Shown here one piece after another: positions 1 through 7,922 of a stretch of 64,000 nt of DNA. A model generated the notes under the pieces. The model had not been told where the DNA came from. It ran no database searches and was given only the letters and a program-made list of their open reading frames with translations. Position numbers and translations under genes: made by a program. Numbering within the stretch: position 1 is the stretch's first letter; each line of letters starts with the position of its first letter. The stretch spans positions 1,516,979 through 1,580,978 of the forward strand of contig NZ_FOJG01000002.1 of the NCBI RefSeq assembly GCF_900110835.1, in the 5' to 3' direction. This DNA comes from Chitinophaga arvensicola. Its GTDB lineage: Bacteria > Bacteroidota > Bacteroidia > Chitinophagales > Chitinophagaceae.

Positions 1-481
1 CCAGTCTTACTTCGCTACCTTTCTCGCGGGCAATGATGCCGCTGCCGAGGCTGTCGAGCACTACCTGTTTTCCATCAGACAGGGTTAGAATGGCGCCTTC
101 CCTGCCCGGCGGTATGTTTGCTTTTGCGATAGGGATATGGGTTGGTGTCTGATTCTTTTCATTTTTATTCCATAACCAGAAGCTTCCGGCGCCGGCCAGC
201 AACAGCAACGATGCAGCGGCCGCCCAGGTCCAGCGCGGCAAAGCGAGGCGCCTGGTGGGACGTTCGTTGATGCGTAACAGTAGTTCATTCACCACATCAT
301 TCACATCATAATCTCCCTGCTCTATATGCCGGGGCTCTGTGAACGCGGATTGCAGGAGTTCGTCGAACAGTGCATGGTGGGGCGACTGACTAAAAATTTG
401 TCGTAGCTCCGTTAATTCGGCGATGGTAGCAGTACCCTGGAGGTACTTTTCCCATAATTCCCTAACCTGGTCATCGGTCAT
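1..481 (-). CDS. FecR-family anti-sigma factor (partial, C-terminus beyond window edge)
   Basis: The reading frame opens at an ATG at 481 and runs off the left edge of the window, so only about 160 residues are visible. The start reads MTDDQVRELWEKYLQG, typical of the cytoplasmic anti-sigma domain. One membrane segment (around AAAASLLLLAGAGSFWLW) follows, and then the FecR-type motif ILTLSDGKQVVLDS. It lies 66 bases after the ECF sigma gene on the same strand. By family knowledge it spans the inner membrane, holds the sigma factor and receives the signal from a SusC/FecA-type receptor, which would be encoded to the left of the window. Confidence 0.9.
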   Translation of the reverse strand, partial: MTDDQVRELWEKYLQGTATIAELTELRQIFSQSPHHALFDELLQSAFTEPRHIEQGDYDVNDVVNELLLRINERPTRRLALPRWTWAAAASLLLLAGAGSFWLWNKNEKNQTPTHIPIAKANIPPGREGAILTLSDGKQVVLDSLGSGIIAREKGSEVRL

Positions 482-547
482 GATATCACGTTTACGTTTA
501 TATATGACGGAAGAAAGGAAAGGGGTAAGACAGTCTGCCGAAAAAAA

Positions 548-1159
548 TTATTGAAAAAATTCGCTGAGCAGGAAAATAAGCAGCAGGGAGTTGTCGCCCG
601 CATGTTTGGACAAATAGCGGCGGATATCTTTCAGGGCTCTTACGATATATGTTTTGGAGCTGACTTCAGAGATCTGGAGCAGGTCAGCGATTTCCCTGTG
701 GGTTTTGCCTTCGAAGCGATGTAATACAAACACCTGTCTTGTTTTCTCGGGTAAGGCCTGAACGGCTGCGGAAACGGTTTGCTGCAGTTCTTTCAGTTCG
801 AGGCTCGTTTGCGGGTGGCTGACGGAATTTTCGGTGAAATACTCGGCGAGGTGCGACATATTATCGACGTGCAGCACCTTCTTCTGCATAAAATCCATTA
901 CAATATGACGCGCAGCAACATAGATATATGCGCTGAGATTATCCACCTCAGGCAGTTTGCTCCTGTTGTTCCATAATTTGATGAACATTTCCTGGGCGAG
1001 GTCTTTGGCCTGTTCCGGTGATTTGGTCAGGCGCAGGGCCGTGCCATACACTTGTGGCCAATGAAGCTTTGTTAGTGCGCCAAAGCTCCTTTCGTCTCCC
1101 TCCGCAATCTTCAGTAGCAGTTCTTTTTCGTCATATGTCCGATTTCCGTCAATGCTCAA
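548..1159 (-). CDS. ECF RNA polymerase sigma factor, FecI/Bacteroidota type
   Basis: This 203-residue protein has sigma region 2 (LAQEMFIKLW, residues 54-63) and region 4 (LPEKTRQVF at 136-144 followed by the HTH at about 151-175). The C-terminal tail LLLIFLLSEFFQ is common in Bacteroidota FecI-like factors. No in-frame ATG fits the N-terminus. The best start is a TTG at 1159, giving MSIDGNRTYDEKELLLKIAE, which matches the usual start of the family. It is followed by fecR and probably switches on a nearby outer-membrane uptake locus for glycans or iron. Confidence 0.92.
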   Translation of the reverse strand: MSIDGNRTYDEKELLLKIAEGDERSFGALTKLHWPQVYGTALRLTKSPEQAKDLAQEMFIKLWNNRSKLPEVDNLSAYIYVAARHIVMDFMQKKVLHVDNMSHLAEYFTENSVSHPQTSLELKELQQTVSAAVQALPEKTRQVFVLHRFEGKTHREIADLLQISEVSSKTYIVRALKDIRRYLSKHAGDNSLLLIFLLSEFFQ

Positions 1160-1222
1160 TAGCGCTCGATTATGGCAACAAACTACGGCAAAAATGCCAT
1201 AAATGCCGGTATTTTTTAAATA

Positions 1223-2191
1223 TCAGTAAGTCCTTTGTACTGATTTAAGCAGGTCATGCGGATATCCCATTGCTACTGCGCTGATACTATCCAGGCGCGA
1301 TAGCTGTTCCGGGCTTACATCAACCGAAAGCGCCTGTAAGCTTTCCTTAACATGACCAAGGGATCTGGCACCAATGATCGGGAAACAATTTTTGTGGAGC
1401 GTCCAGGCCAACGCTATCTGACCGGGAGTGTCGCCGGTTTCTGCTGCGATAACCTCTAACAGGTCGATGATGGCTTTGGTGTGCTGGTCTTCCTGGTATG
1501 CATCCGGTGAAGACAGAGTAAGCCTTCCCTTGTTGCCATGCCGGTATTTCCCGGTCAGTAATCCTCCCGCCAATGGCGAGTATAGCATAGTACCCAGGCC
1601 AAAATAGCCGGCCATCGCCATCAGTTCACGGTCAGCGGTCCGTTGCGCGAGGTTGTATTCGATCTGTAATGCGGCTAACGGAATTGTACTGGCAATAGCC
1701 GCCGCTTTCCAGGCTGGAAAATTTGCCAGTCCGGGATATACTACTTTACCGGCTTTCACCAGATCTTCCAATCCACGGGCAATTTCCTCCAGGGGAGTAC
1801 GGCCATCATCGTAATGAGGCATATAGATATCTATATAATCCGTTTTGAGGCGTTTTAAGCTGGCTTCTACAGCACCACGCATGGCTTTGCGATGGTTCCC
1901 TTCATTGGCCGGTGATGGATCTGTTTCGCTGCTCCGGGTGTATTTTGTGCAGATCACAAAATCGTGGCGCCGGGATGCGATGAAGCCGCCCACTATTTCT
2001 TCCGCCTCCCCCAGCTGATACTGATCAGCTACATCAATAAAATTGCCGCCGGCATCTGCGTAAGCAGCTAAAATCTGCGGAATATCTTCCCGTGTGGCGC
2101 CATATCCTCTCCGTTCTCCAAAAGCGGAGGCACCCAGTGCAAATTCGCTTACGGGTAAACCCGTGTGTGTTCCAAATAATTTGTATTTCAT
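1223..2191 (-). CDS. aldo/keto reductase
   Basis: This 322-residue (alpha/beta)8-barrel oxidoreductase should use NADPH to reduce aldehydes or ketones in the cytoplasm. The catalytic tetrad is visible: D53 and Y58 (FIDVADQY), K83 (VICTKY) and H126 (DIYMPHYDDG). The C-terminal half has the usual cofactor-region pattern (FPIIGARSLGHVKESL). It diverges from an HxlR regulator with only 90 bases between the starts, so that regulator probably controls it. The promoter side contains GACCTTTG, one base off the Bacteroidota -7 element. The substrate cannot be read from sequence. Confidence 0.92.
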   Translation of the reverse strand: MKYKLFGTHTGLPVSEFALGASAFGERRGYGATREDIPQILAAYADAGGNFIDVADQYQLGEAEEIVGGFIASRRHDFVICTKYTRSSETDPSPANEGNHRKAMRGAVEASLKRLKTDYIDIYMPHYDDGRTPLEEIARGLEDLVKAGKVVYPGLANFPAWKAAAIASTIPLAALQIEYNLAQRTADRELMAMAGYFGLGTMLYSPLAGGLLTGKYRHGNKGRLTLSSPDAYQEDQHTKAIIDLLEVIAAETGDTPGQIALAWTLHKNCFPIIGARSLGHVKESLQALSVDVSPEQLSRLDSISAVAMGYPHDLLKSVQRTY

Positions 2192-2281
2192 GCTGCAAAG
2201 GTCAACAGGTATTTCCGCTTAATCAAGTACGGCTTAATTTAGCCGTATGTAAAAGCCGGACAAAAAGGCGAAATTTGCAGC

Positions 2282-2641
2282 ATGTACAAAAGAAAATTAG
2301 CGCCTGAACTTGAATGCGGGCTTCATATTTTTATGGAAGTGCTGAATGGTAAATGGAAAATCAGCCTGATCTGGTGTATTCATTCAGGGATCAACCGGCC
2401 GGGTGATTTACAGCGAAAGATGCCCAAAGCATCCCGCCGGCTGCTGGATACGCAGTTGAAGCAGCTAACTGAGCATGGTATCATCACCAAAACCAGCTTC
2501 GATCAGCGGCCGCCGAAAGTACTGTATGAGCTGACGCCGTTGGGGAAAACGCTTATCCCTGTTATTGCCTCTACCGCGCGCTGGGGCGAGCGGCACCGGG
2601 AGGAACTGGAGCCTTTGTTATTGAGTACTGACAACACCTGA
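2282..2641 (+). CDS. HxlR-family winged-helix transcriptional regulator
   Basis: This 119-residue protein carries the HxlR signature: an N-terminal cysteine (LECG), then NGKWKISLIWCI, RPGDLQRKMPKASRRLL and a wing ending in YELTPLGKTLIPVI. HxlR proteins are dimeric MarR-like repressors or activators that often sense electrophiles or redox state through the N-terminal Cys. It is divergent from the aldo/keto reductase, the standard arrangement for a local regulator of a detoxifying reductase. The link to that reductase is inferred from position only. Confidence 0.9.
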   Translation: MYKRKLAPELECGLHIFMEVLNGKWKISLIWCIHSGINRPGDLQRKMPKASRRLLDTQLKQLTEHGIITKTSFDQRPPKVLYELTPLGKTLIPVIASTARWGERHREELEPLLLSTDNT

Positions 2642-2644
2642 ATG

Positions 2645-2989
2645 TCAGTCTTCCTGGATAACAAAAGCCTTTAACTCCGCCATCTTACCATCACGGAACC
2701 GCCATACATCACAATAGGTATAATCGACCATTACTCCTTCTTCGTTTTTCATACTGATTTCGCCGACTGCCGTCACGAAATCACCTTCGGCGATCAGGTT
2801 TTCTACCCTGAATATTGGCGGCTCCACGTAGGCCTTTGCCATATATTGCCGGACAGCTTCCTTTCCCTGCAAGGTCTGGTCGCCTACAAATGTCCAGGTT
2901 GTATCGTCGGTACAAAACGACAGAAAACCTTCATTGTCTCCTTCGCTAACAGCTGCATTCGCTTTTTCCAGGATGTTTTTATTATTCAT
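2645..2989 (-). CDS. SnoaL-like / NTF2-fold protein
   Basis: This 114-residue single-domain protein has the NTF2/SnoaL layout: a helical start (ILEKANAAVSEGDNEGFLSFC), then TWTFVGDQTLQGKEAVRQYM and a strand-rich end (YCDVWRFRDGKMAELKAF). Members are cone-shaped pockets acting as small isomerases, hydrolases or binding proteins. No catalytic assignment is possible here. It follows the flavin monooxygenase gene on the same strand with a 93-base gap, so it may act in the same stress or detoxification unit. Its stop lies only 3 bases from the end of the convergent HxlR gene. Confidence 0.85.
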   Translation of the reverse strand: MNNKNILEKANAAVSEGDNEGFLSFCTDDTTWTFVGDQTLQGKEAVRQYMAKAYVEPPIFRVENLIAEGDFVTAVGEISMKNEEGVMVDYTYCDVWRFRDGKMAELKAFVIQED

Positions 2990-3082
2990 AACTCATGTGA
3001 TATTGCTGATCTTAAATTTAAGTGAATACCATGAGAGCGTGAATATTTTGTGATGACCTGGTAAAAAGCCGCTGCTTTTTTA

Positions 3083-4273
3083 TCATTCGCCTGGATTAAA
3101 TTGCGCCGCCAGCCGCTTCATTGATTCTTCTGTGGGAGCAGAAAATTCCTCTATTCCCTGCAGCGCTTCCTGCGCAAGCATTTTCGCCCTTGCCCTCATT
3201 TTTTGTTCATATGCACCAATGGCGGACTGTATATTATCAAATTCGTCACCAGTAAGGCATTCGCTTAAATCCAGCGCATCCAGCATAGCGGTGTTAACCC
3301 CTTCTCCGGATGGGGGCATCAGGTGAGCGGCATCTCCTATAAGGGTAAGGTTGGGCCTGGCCTCCCAGTGCTGATCTAAAGGAAAATAGTTCAATGGTCT
3401 TGGAACAAAGCGCGGGCATACTTTAAATAACGAAACAAACAAGGGGCTCCATCCTTCATAATATTTTATTAAATGAGCGGCGACCTCCTCCTTATCATTA
3501 AAATCGATACCACTTGTTTCTACCCAGTTTTCCGGGTAAAGGGAAGATGCGTAAAATGTAAGTCCTCCATCCCCTCTTGGCTGCGCTGCGATGGTTTTGC
3601 CTATATCCATCGCGATGAGGTTGGCATTGTTCACCAGCGCATACATTTCAGGACATGCTGTTTCCGGGTTATCAATTTCACCCTGGATAATGGTGGCGCC
3701 CGAATATAATGCCTTAATATCTGTTACATAAGGCCGGATCTTCGAGCGATATCCATCAGCCCCGATTACAATATCAGCGGTAGCTATTGTGCCGTTTTTA
3801 AAGCTGAGTTTCCAGCCGTTGCCAGCCTCCGCCATGCTCACTAACTGACTATCCCATATCACGGTGTCAGGCAGCAGCGCATCAATCAGCATATTTCTTA
3901 ACGCGCCCCGGTCAATTTCCGGTCTGAAGTGTTCATCACCAAAACCGCCGCCCACACCATTGCTTTTGTCTTCAATAAAAATATTCCCTTCCTTATCTAC
4001 CAGGCGGAATTGATCGGCGCCGGGCATATAATTCGCTTTGAAGGCGTCCATTAAACCGGCAGCTTCCATCACTTTCAGCCCTGATTCAAAGTGCAGATCA
4101 ACAATGGCGCCCTGCACGCGGGCGGCTTTACTGATATCTCTTTCATATACCTTCACATGAGCGCCTTTGAGCTGTAAAAGTCTGGCTAATGTCAAACCGC
4201 CCGGGCCACCTCCTACGATGGCTATTTCTTTATGCTGTAGTAAATGAGTATTTTCTGATGCTTCCATTTTCAT
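3083..4273 (-). CDS. FAD-dependent monooxygenase, TetX-like
   Basis: This 396-residue class A flavoprotein monooxygenase has the dinucleotide-binding GGGPGG (residues 21-26), an acidic end of strand 2 (KVYERD), the DG motif VIGADGYRSKIRP, and the FAD pyrophosphate motif IGDAAHLMPPSGEGVN beginning with GD at 313. The length and the GD-region wording resemble TetX-type tetracycline monooxygenases, but many relatives do not act on tetracyclines, so the substrate is open. It is preceded on the same strand by an AraC regulator (71-base gap) and followed by the SnoaL-like gene. The promoter side has TTCCTTTG, close to the -7 consensus. Confidence 0.9.
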   Translation of the reverse strand: MKMEASENTHLLQHKEIAIVGGGPGGLTLARLLQLKGAHVKVYERDISKAARVQGAIVDLHFESGLKVMEAAGLMDAFKANYMPGADQFRLVDKEGNIFIEDKSNGVGGGFGDEHFRPEIDRGALRNMLIDALLPDTVIWDSQLVSMAEAGNGWKLSFKNGTIATADIVIGADGYRSKIRPYVTDIKALYSGATIIQGEIDNPETACPEMYALVNNANLIAMDIGKTIAAQPRGDGGLTFYASSLYPENWVETSGIDFNDKEEVAAHLIKYYEGWSPLFVSLFKVCPRFVPRPLNYFPLDQHWEARPNLTLIGDAAHLMPPSGEGVNTAMLDALDLSECLTGDEFDNIQSAIGAYEQKMRARAKMLAQEALQGIEEFSAPTEESMKRLAAQFNPGE

Positions 4274-4344
4274 ATCCTTTTTGCTGATACAAAGGAACGG
4301 CTAATGCCGGATACCAACAATGCTGATACGCAGAGAGTATAGGA

Positions 4345-5202
4345 CTAATCGTGGTTTTTGCTCCGAAAAGCGACTGGTGTCATCCCGGCCACCTTAACAA
4401 ATAAGCGGGTAAAATAGGAGTAGTCGCCGTACCCGAGTTCGCCCGCGATCTCTTTTATTGATTTATCGGAATGATACAGCAGGCGTTTCGCTTCCAGGAC
4501 CACACGCTGCTGGATATGCCAGGAAACTGAGTGCCCGGTAGCTGCATTGACACATTCGTTCAGATAAGGCGTAGATATATGCTGGTAGCCGGCATATACC
4601 GTAGGACTTTTCACCGTTGTGAAATGATCCTCCAGCGAAGATTTGAATGACTGGGTAACTATTTCAAAACGTGCGTAACTGTCGGCGCTTTTTGTTTGCG
4701 CTATATATTGGGAGGCGACCAAAGTAACCAGGGTATTTAAACTTTCTTTCAGAATGGTGTCATATAAACGTTCCTGTTTCCTTTCGGAAAACTGTATACA
4801 GAGCGAAGCAGTGTCTGAAATAACCGCAAGGGTATCTGCTTCTATGGCCAAAGGCGTTACCGGCTTAAGGGCTGTTAATAGTTTCAGGTTGTCCTGATGC
4901 AGATTTTCACTGGTAATGATCCAGCTGGCGACCGTTGCTTTTTCAAAAGTTATCAGGCGGTGTATCTGATCAGGGTGTATATAGAGGATGGAAGATGGCC
5001 TGATGTGATATTTTCTAAAGTCAACTTCAATAAGCGTTGTTCCTTTTTCCTGTAAGATAAATAGATGCCCATTGTCCCGGTGTGGCCGCTCCACTTCTAT
5101 AAAATCAGGACGTCCGTCTGGTGATTTTCTCATAATAACAATTCCCTCCCTGACTCCGGCAGGCAACGTATTAACAGGAATATGTTTGCTTTTTTTCGGC
5201 AT
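4345..5202 (-). CDS. AraC-family transcriptional regulator
   Basis: This 285-residue protein has a cupin-like N-terminal sensing domain (SILYIHPDQIHRLI is the typical cupin strand with HPDQIH) and a C-terminal double HTH. The latter shows AKRLLYHSDKSIKEIAGELG and YGDYSYFTRLFVKVAGMTPVAFR, the AraC signature. It lies directly upstream of the TetX-like monooxygenase in the same orientation, so it probably controls that gene. The ligand is unknown. Confidence 0.93.
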   Translation of the reverse strand: MPKKSKHIPVNTLPAGVREGIVIMRKSPDGRPDFIEVERPHRDNGHLFILQEKGTTLIEVDFRKYHIRPSSILYIHPDQIHRLITFEKATVASWIITSENLHQDNLKLLTALKPVTPLAIEADTLAVISDTASLCIQFSERKQERLYDTILKESLNTLVTLVASQYIAQTKSADSYARFEIVTQSFKSSLEDHFTTVKSPTVYAGYQHISTPYLNECVNAATGHSVSWHIQQRVVLEAKRLLYHSDKSIKEIAGELGYGDYSYFTRLFVKVAGMTPVAFRSKNHD

Positions 5203-5354
5203 GACGGTATTGTGCGAAGATAAGTTTTTGCCTTTATCCGGTATGGGTAAAGTTTACTTTTCTATTTTCACCCGGTTGGCAATATCCCTATTTTTAAACC
5301 CTGGTTCATTATCTTGTGGAGAAATACCTTTAAGGCATTCCTATATCATTACTT

Positions 5355-5498
5355 ATGGCTAAACTTCCCATAGATATACAAGCTCAATTTTTCAGGTTCT
5401 TTAATGACGAGCTGTCTGTTCAGGTATTCGAAACATGGCTGTACCGTTTCACTGAACTGGAAACCTATTTAGGCGAAGGCCGACAGCCTATACTATAG
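5355..5498 (+). pseudogene. short 47-residue ORF, likely N-terminal gene fragment
   Basis: An ATG at 5355 opens 47 codons reading MAKLPIDIQAQFFRFFNDEL, then SVQVFETWLYRFTELETYLG, then a TAG. The FETWLY...LETYLG wording resembles the start of small alpha-helical proteins of the immunity or hypothetical type that normally continue well past this point. The frame stops early and nothing obvious continues it, so I read it as a remnant. A genuine tiny gene cannot be excluded. It lies in the gap between araC and the Crp/Fnr gene. Confidence 0.4.
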
Positions 5499-5511
5499 AC
5501 GATTATATGTC

Positions 5512-5543
5512 TTGAATGTAATGAGCCTTATTTTTTATCTTTG
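5512..5543 (+). promoter_or_regulatory. Bacteroidota-type promoter of the Crp/Fnr gene
   Basis: TTG at 5512-5514 and TATCTTTG at 5536-5543 (TAnnTTTG) are 21 bases apart. This matches the -33/-7 layout of Bacteroidota primary-sigma promoters and lies 16 bases before the ATG. Confidence 0.6.
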
Positions 5544-5559
5544 CCCGTAAAAATAGCTG

Positions 5560-6156
5560 ATGTCCGTATCTTCCAACTATTATGATATGATCATTGATCA
5601 TGTGTGTGCCAGGGTCACCTTAACGGAAGACGAAAAGCAACGGTTTTGCGATGCTTTGGTGCTACGGCATTTACTGCCCAGGCAATACCTGCTGCAGCAA
5701 GGCGATATCTGCAGACATGAAAGTTTTGTATGTAAAGGATTTCTGCGGTCTTTTTATGTAGATGACCAGGGAGATGAACACACCCTGCATTTTGCAATGG
5801 AAGATTGGTGGATATCAGATCTTCAAAGCTTTATCAGGCAGGAACCAGCTACACGTAATATTATTGCTACAGAACCGGTTACGGTATTGCAGCTCGAAAA
5901 ACAGGCAAGAGAAGAATTACTGAAAGAAATACCGGCACTGGAACGCTTCTGGCGTGTACTCAATGAAAACGCCTGTGCCGCGCAGGATCAGCGTATTTTA
6001 AGCAACATTACCAGCACAGGAGCTGAACGGTATATACAGTTATTAAAAAAATACCCCTCTATTGATCAGCGTATGTCGCAAAAGCATATCGCTTCTTATC
6101 TGGGCATTACCCCTGTATTCCTGAGCCAGATCAGGAAGAAAAACCTGAAAAATTAA
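5560..6156 (+). CDS. Crp/Fnr-family transcriptional regulator
   Basis: This 198-residue protein has an N-terminal cyclic-nucleotide-binding-like barrel (LLPRQYLLQQGDICRHESFV) and a short C-terminal HTH (YLGITPVFLSQIRKK). The cAMP-contact Glu/Arg pair of true Crp is not evident. This is usual for the large Bacteroidota branch of this family, whose ligand is mostly unknown. No cysteine cluster for an Fe-S centre of the Fnr type is seen. A clean TAnnTTTG promoter precedes it. RidA follows on the same strand with its own promoter-like element, so control of ridA is possible but not shown. Confidence 0.9.
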   Translation: MSVSSNYYDMIIDHVCARVTLTEDEKQRFCDALVLRHLLPRQYLLQQGDICRHESFVCKGFLRSFYVDDQGDEHTLHFAMEDWWISDLQSFIRQEPATRNIIATEPVTVLQLEKQAREELLKEIPALERFWRVLNENACAAQDQRILSNITSTGAERYIQLLKKYPSIDQRMSQKHIASYLGITPVFLSQIRKKNLKN

Positions 6157-6211
6157 ATTAGTTTAATTCCATTTCTTATAATAGTTATACGTGCGACGGT
6201 GACGCATGGGA

Positions 6212-6219
6212 TACCTTTG
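6212..6219 (+). promoter_or_regulatory. -7 element TACCTTTG before ridA
   Basis: A perfect TAnnTTTG element lies 43 bases before the chosen ridA ATG. It also argues against an upstream start at 6206, which would lie before this element. No clear -33 box is seen. Confidence 0.45.
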
Positions 6220-6262
6220 TGTTCATAACGAACATTCAAATTATCCGTTAAAAAATAACAAA

Positions 6263-6670
6263 ATGAAAATTTCACAAATAAAAATCAATCCAGACCCGTA
6301 CCAACCATTTCGTCTTGCCCAGGGATATCGTGTTGGAGATCTTCTATTCATTTCCGGTCAAACCGCTATCGATGATAATGGCCAGCTAACCGGTATCGGC
6401 GATTTCGACACACAGGCAGCCAAAGCGTTTGAGAACCTGGAAAAGGTATTGAAAGCCGGAGGGTCCAGCCTTAGGAATGTGGTGAAAGTCACTATCCTGT
6501 TAAAGAGTATGGCCAACTTTGATAAGATCGTTGCTTTGAGAGGTAAATACTTTACCGCCCCCTACCCTGCGGATACCATACTGGAAGTATCTTCCCTTTA
6601 TTCCCCTGATGCGCTGATTGAGATAGAAGCGGTGGCTGTGGCAGATGACGCAGCTGAATGGAATCGGTAG
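6263..6670 (+). CDS. RidA-family (YjgF/YER057c) protein
   Basis: This 135-residue protein is of the enamine/imine deaminase family, which clears reactive 2-aminoacrylate-type intermediates in the cytoplasm. Family motifs are present: GDLLFISGQTAID, FENLEKVLKAGGSSLRNVVK, VTILLKSMANF and the end IEIEAVAV. The Arg that binds the substrate carboxylate in canonical RidA falls in a region that here reads PYPADTILEVSS, so the protein may be a subgroup variant. I prefer the ATG at 6263 because homologs start near MKISQIKIN and the frame above it reads through promoter sequence. Confidence 0.9.
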   Translation: MKISQIKINPDPYQPFRLAQGYRVGDLLFISGQTAIDDNGQLTGIGDFDTQAAKAFENLEKVLKAGGSSLRNVVKVTILLKSMANFDKIVALRGKYFTAPYPADTILEVSSLYSPDALIEIEAVAVADDAAEWNR

Positions 6671-6729
6671 AGATATGGTGGTACTGCTTATGCCGGTAAT
6701 CAATCCATGGGGAAAAGTTGTTTGTGCCT

Positions 6730-6737
6730 TATCTTTG
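6730..6737 (+). promoter_or_regulatory. -7 element TATCTTTG before the beta-propeller-like gene
   Basis: A perfect TAnnTTTG element lies 20 bases before the ATG at 6758. The -33 part is not obvious. Confidence 0.45.
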
Positions 6738-6757
6738 CGACGGTATAAACAAAATAT

Positions 6758-7816
6758 ATGAGTCAATTTCCGCATATAAAGCTGCCTTTACAGAACAAAC
6801 TGACATTCACTGCTAACCCGGTAAACGTAGTGCCATTGCCGGATGGAGAGATCCTGATGAACTTTGCAAGTCAGCCGTTGATTACAAAACTCAATGCCAA
6901 TCTTGAAATTGTCTGGGAGAAAATCATCCAGGGAAAGAATACAAACTATGTAAGCAGTAAGCTGTCTGCCTCCTCCGATGGCCGCCTGATGGCTATTGCG
7001 GGTATGACTGACATGCGTATTCTTGACGCAGAAGGTACTAAAGTACTACATACTGTAGAACATAGTTCCTGGGGCTGGTTCCTGGGTGCCGCCTGTTATT
7101 TTTCCAGGGATAATAAAACGATCTGGTTTGTATTGCCTGGTGAGGAAAACGAAACGGACACCTTACAGGTAATGGATGCTGCCACTTTTGAAGTAATAGC
7201 TGCTTATCCGCTGCTGGAAAGTCAGCAATATACCTACGGATTTCATGCTACGCCAGACAATGACATCATCTTACTGGAAGCAGCCGCCGGCGAAGATAAA
7301 TCCATCCAGATGCAGTTACAGTTAACCGATGGCGCCATCGTCCTCACGGAACTGACCCAATGTGATGATGCCATCATGGGTAATTTTTCGCCATCCGGAA
7401 AAGAATGTGTTATGGCTCCTCATTACGACGGTCCGTTAACCATCTACTCCTTCCCTGAAATTGCCCGGGTAGCCGCACAGGAACAGGAAGCCATTTTCGA
7501 CGGTAGCAAAGATTTTCCTGCCGCCGAACCGGATAATATCAATTACAGCGTATTTTTTGTAGATGACAATAACATCCTGGTAGTTTCGCAGTTTGGAAGA
7601 TTACTGTTGCTCGACAGAAAAGATTTACGTTGTAAGGCAGAGGTAAGACCAGAAGGTATTGAATTTACCGCATACAACCTGGATGGTAACCCTACCACCA
7701 ACCCGGATTATATCTTTGATTACAGCAGTAATATTATTAATGTAATGATTGTGCACGACAAACTGTTGCTGACAACCGGAGAAGGTGAGTTACGCAGTTA
7801 TGGCCTGCCAGTGTGA
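6758..7816 (+). CDS. hypothetical protein, beta-propeller-like
   Basis: This 352-residue protein has no signal peptide. It has repeated strand-turn units of the kind SSDGRLMAIAGMTDMRILDAEG, YFSRDNKTIWFVLPGE and NFSPSGKECVMAPHYDG, spaced at roughly 40-50 residues. This is typical of WD40/YVTN-like propellers. Such proteins usually bind partners rather than catalyse. It stands alone with its own promoter and ends at a hairpin shared with the convergent TlpA-like gene. I do not recognise a precise family. Confidence 0.75.
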   Translation: MSQFPHIKLPLQNKLTFTANPVNVVPLPDGEILMNFASQPLITKLNANLEIVWEKIIQGKNTNYVSSKLSASSDGRLMAIAGMTDMRILDAEGTKVLHTVEHSSWGWFLGAACYFSRDNKTIWFVLPGEENETDTLQVMDAATFEVIAAYPLLESQQYTYGFHATPDNDIILLEAAAGEDKSIQMQLQLTDGAIVLTELTQCDDAIMGNFSPSGKECVMAPHYDGPLTIYSFPEIARVAAQEQEAIFDGSKDFPAAEPDNINYSVFFVDDNNILVVSQFGRLLLLDRKDLRCKAEVRPEGIEFTAYNLDGNPTTNPDYIFDYSSNIINVMIVHDKLLLTTGEGELRSYGLPV

Positions 7817-7862
7817 TAAAGACGTTAAACGTGTAGTAAATTCTTCAAGCAATAGAAACGAC

Positions 7863-7888
7863 AAAAGGCATTCTTAAGAATGTCTTTT
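7863..7888. terminator. bidirectional hairpin between convergent genes
   Basis: An inverted repeat (AAAAGGCATTCT / AGAATGTCTTTT, one mismatch) with T-rich ends lies between the stops of the propeller-like gene and the TlpA-like gene. Confidence 0.6.
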
Positions 7889-7922
7889 GCTATTTTCGAG
7901 ACATCCTCAAACAGAGGCCCAA

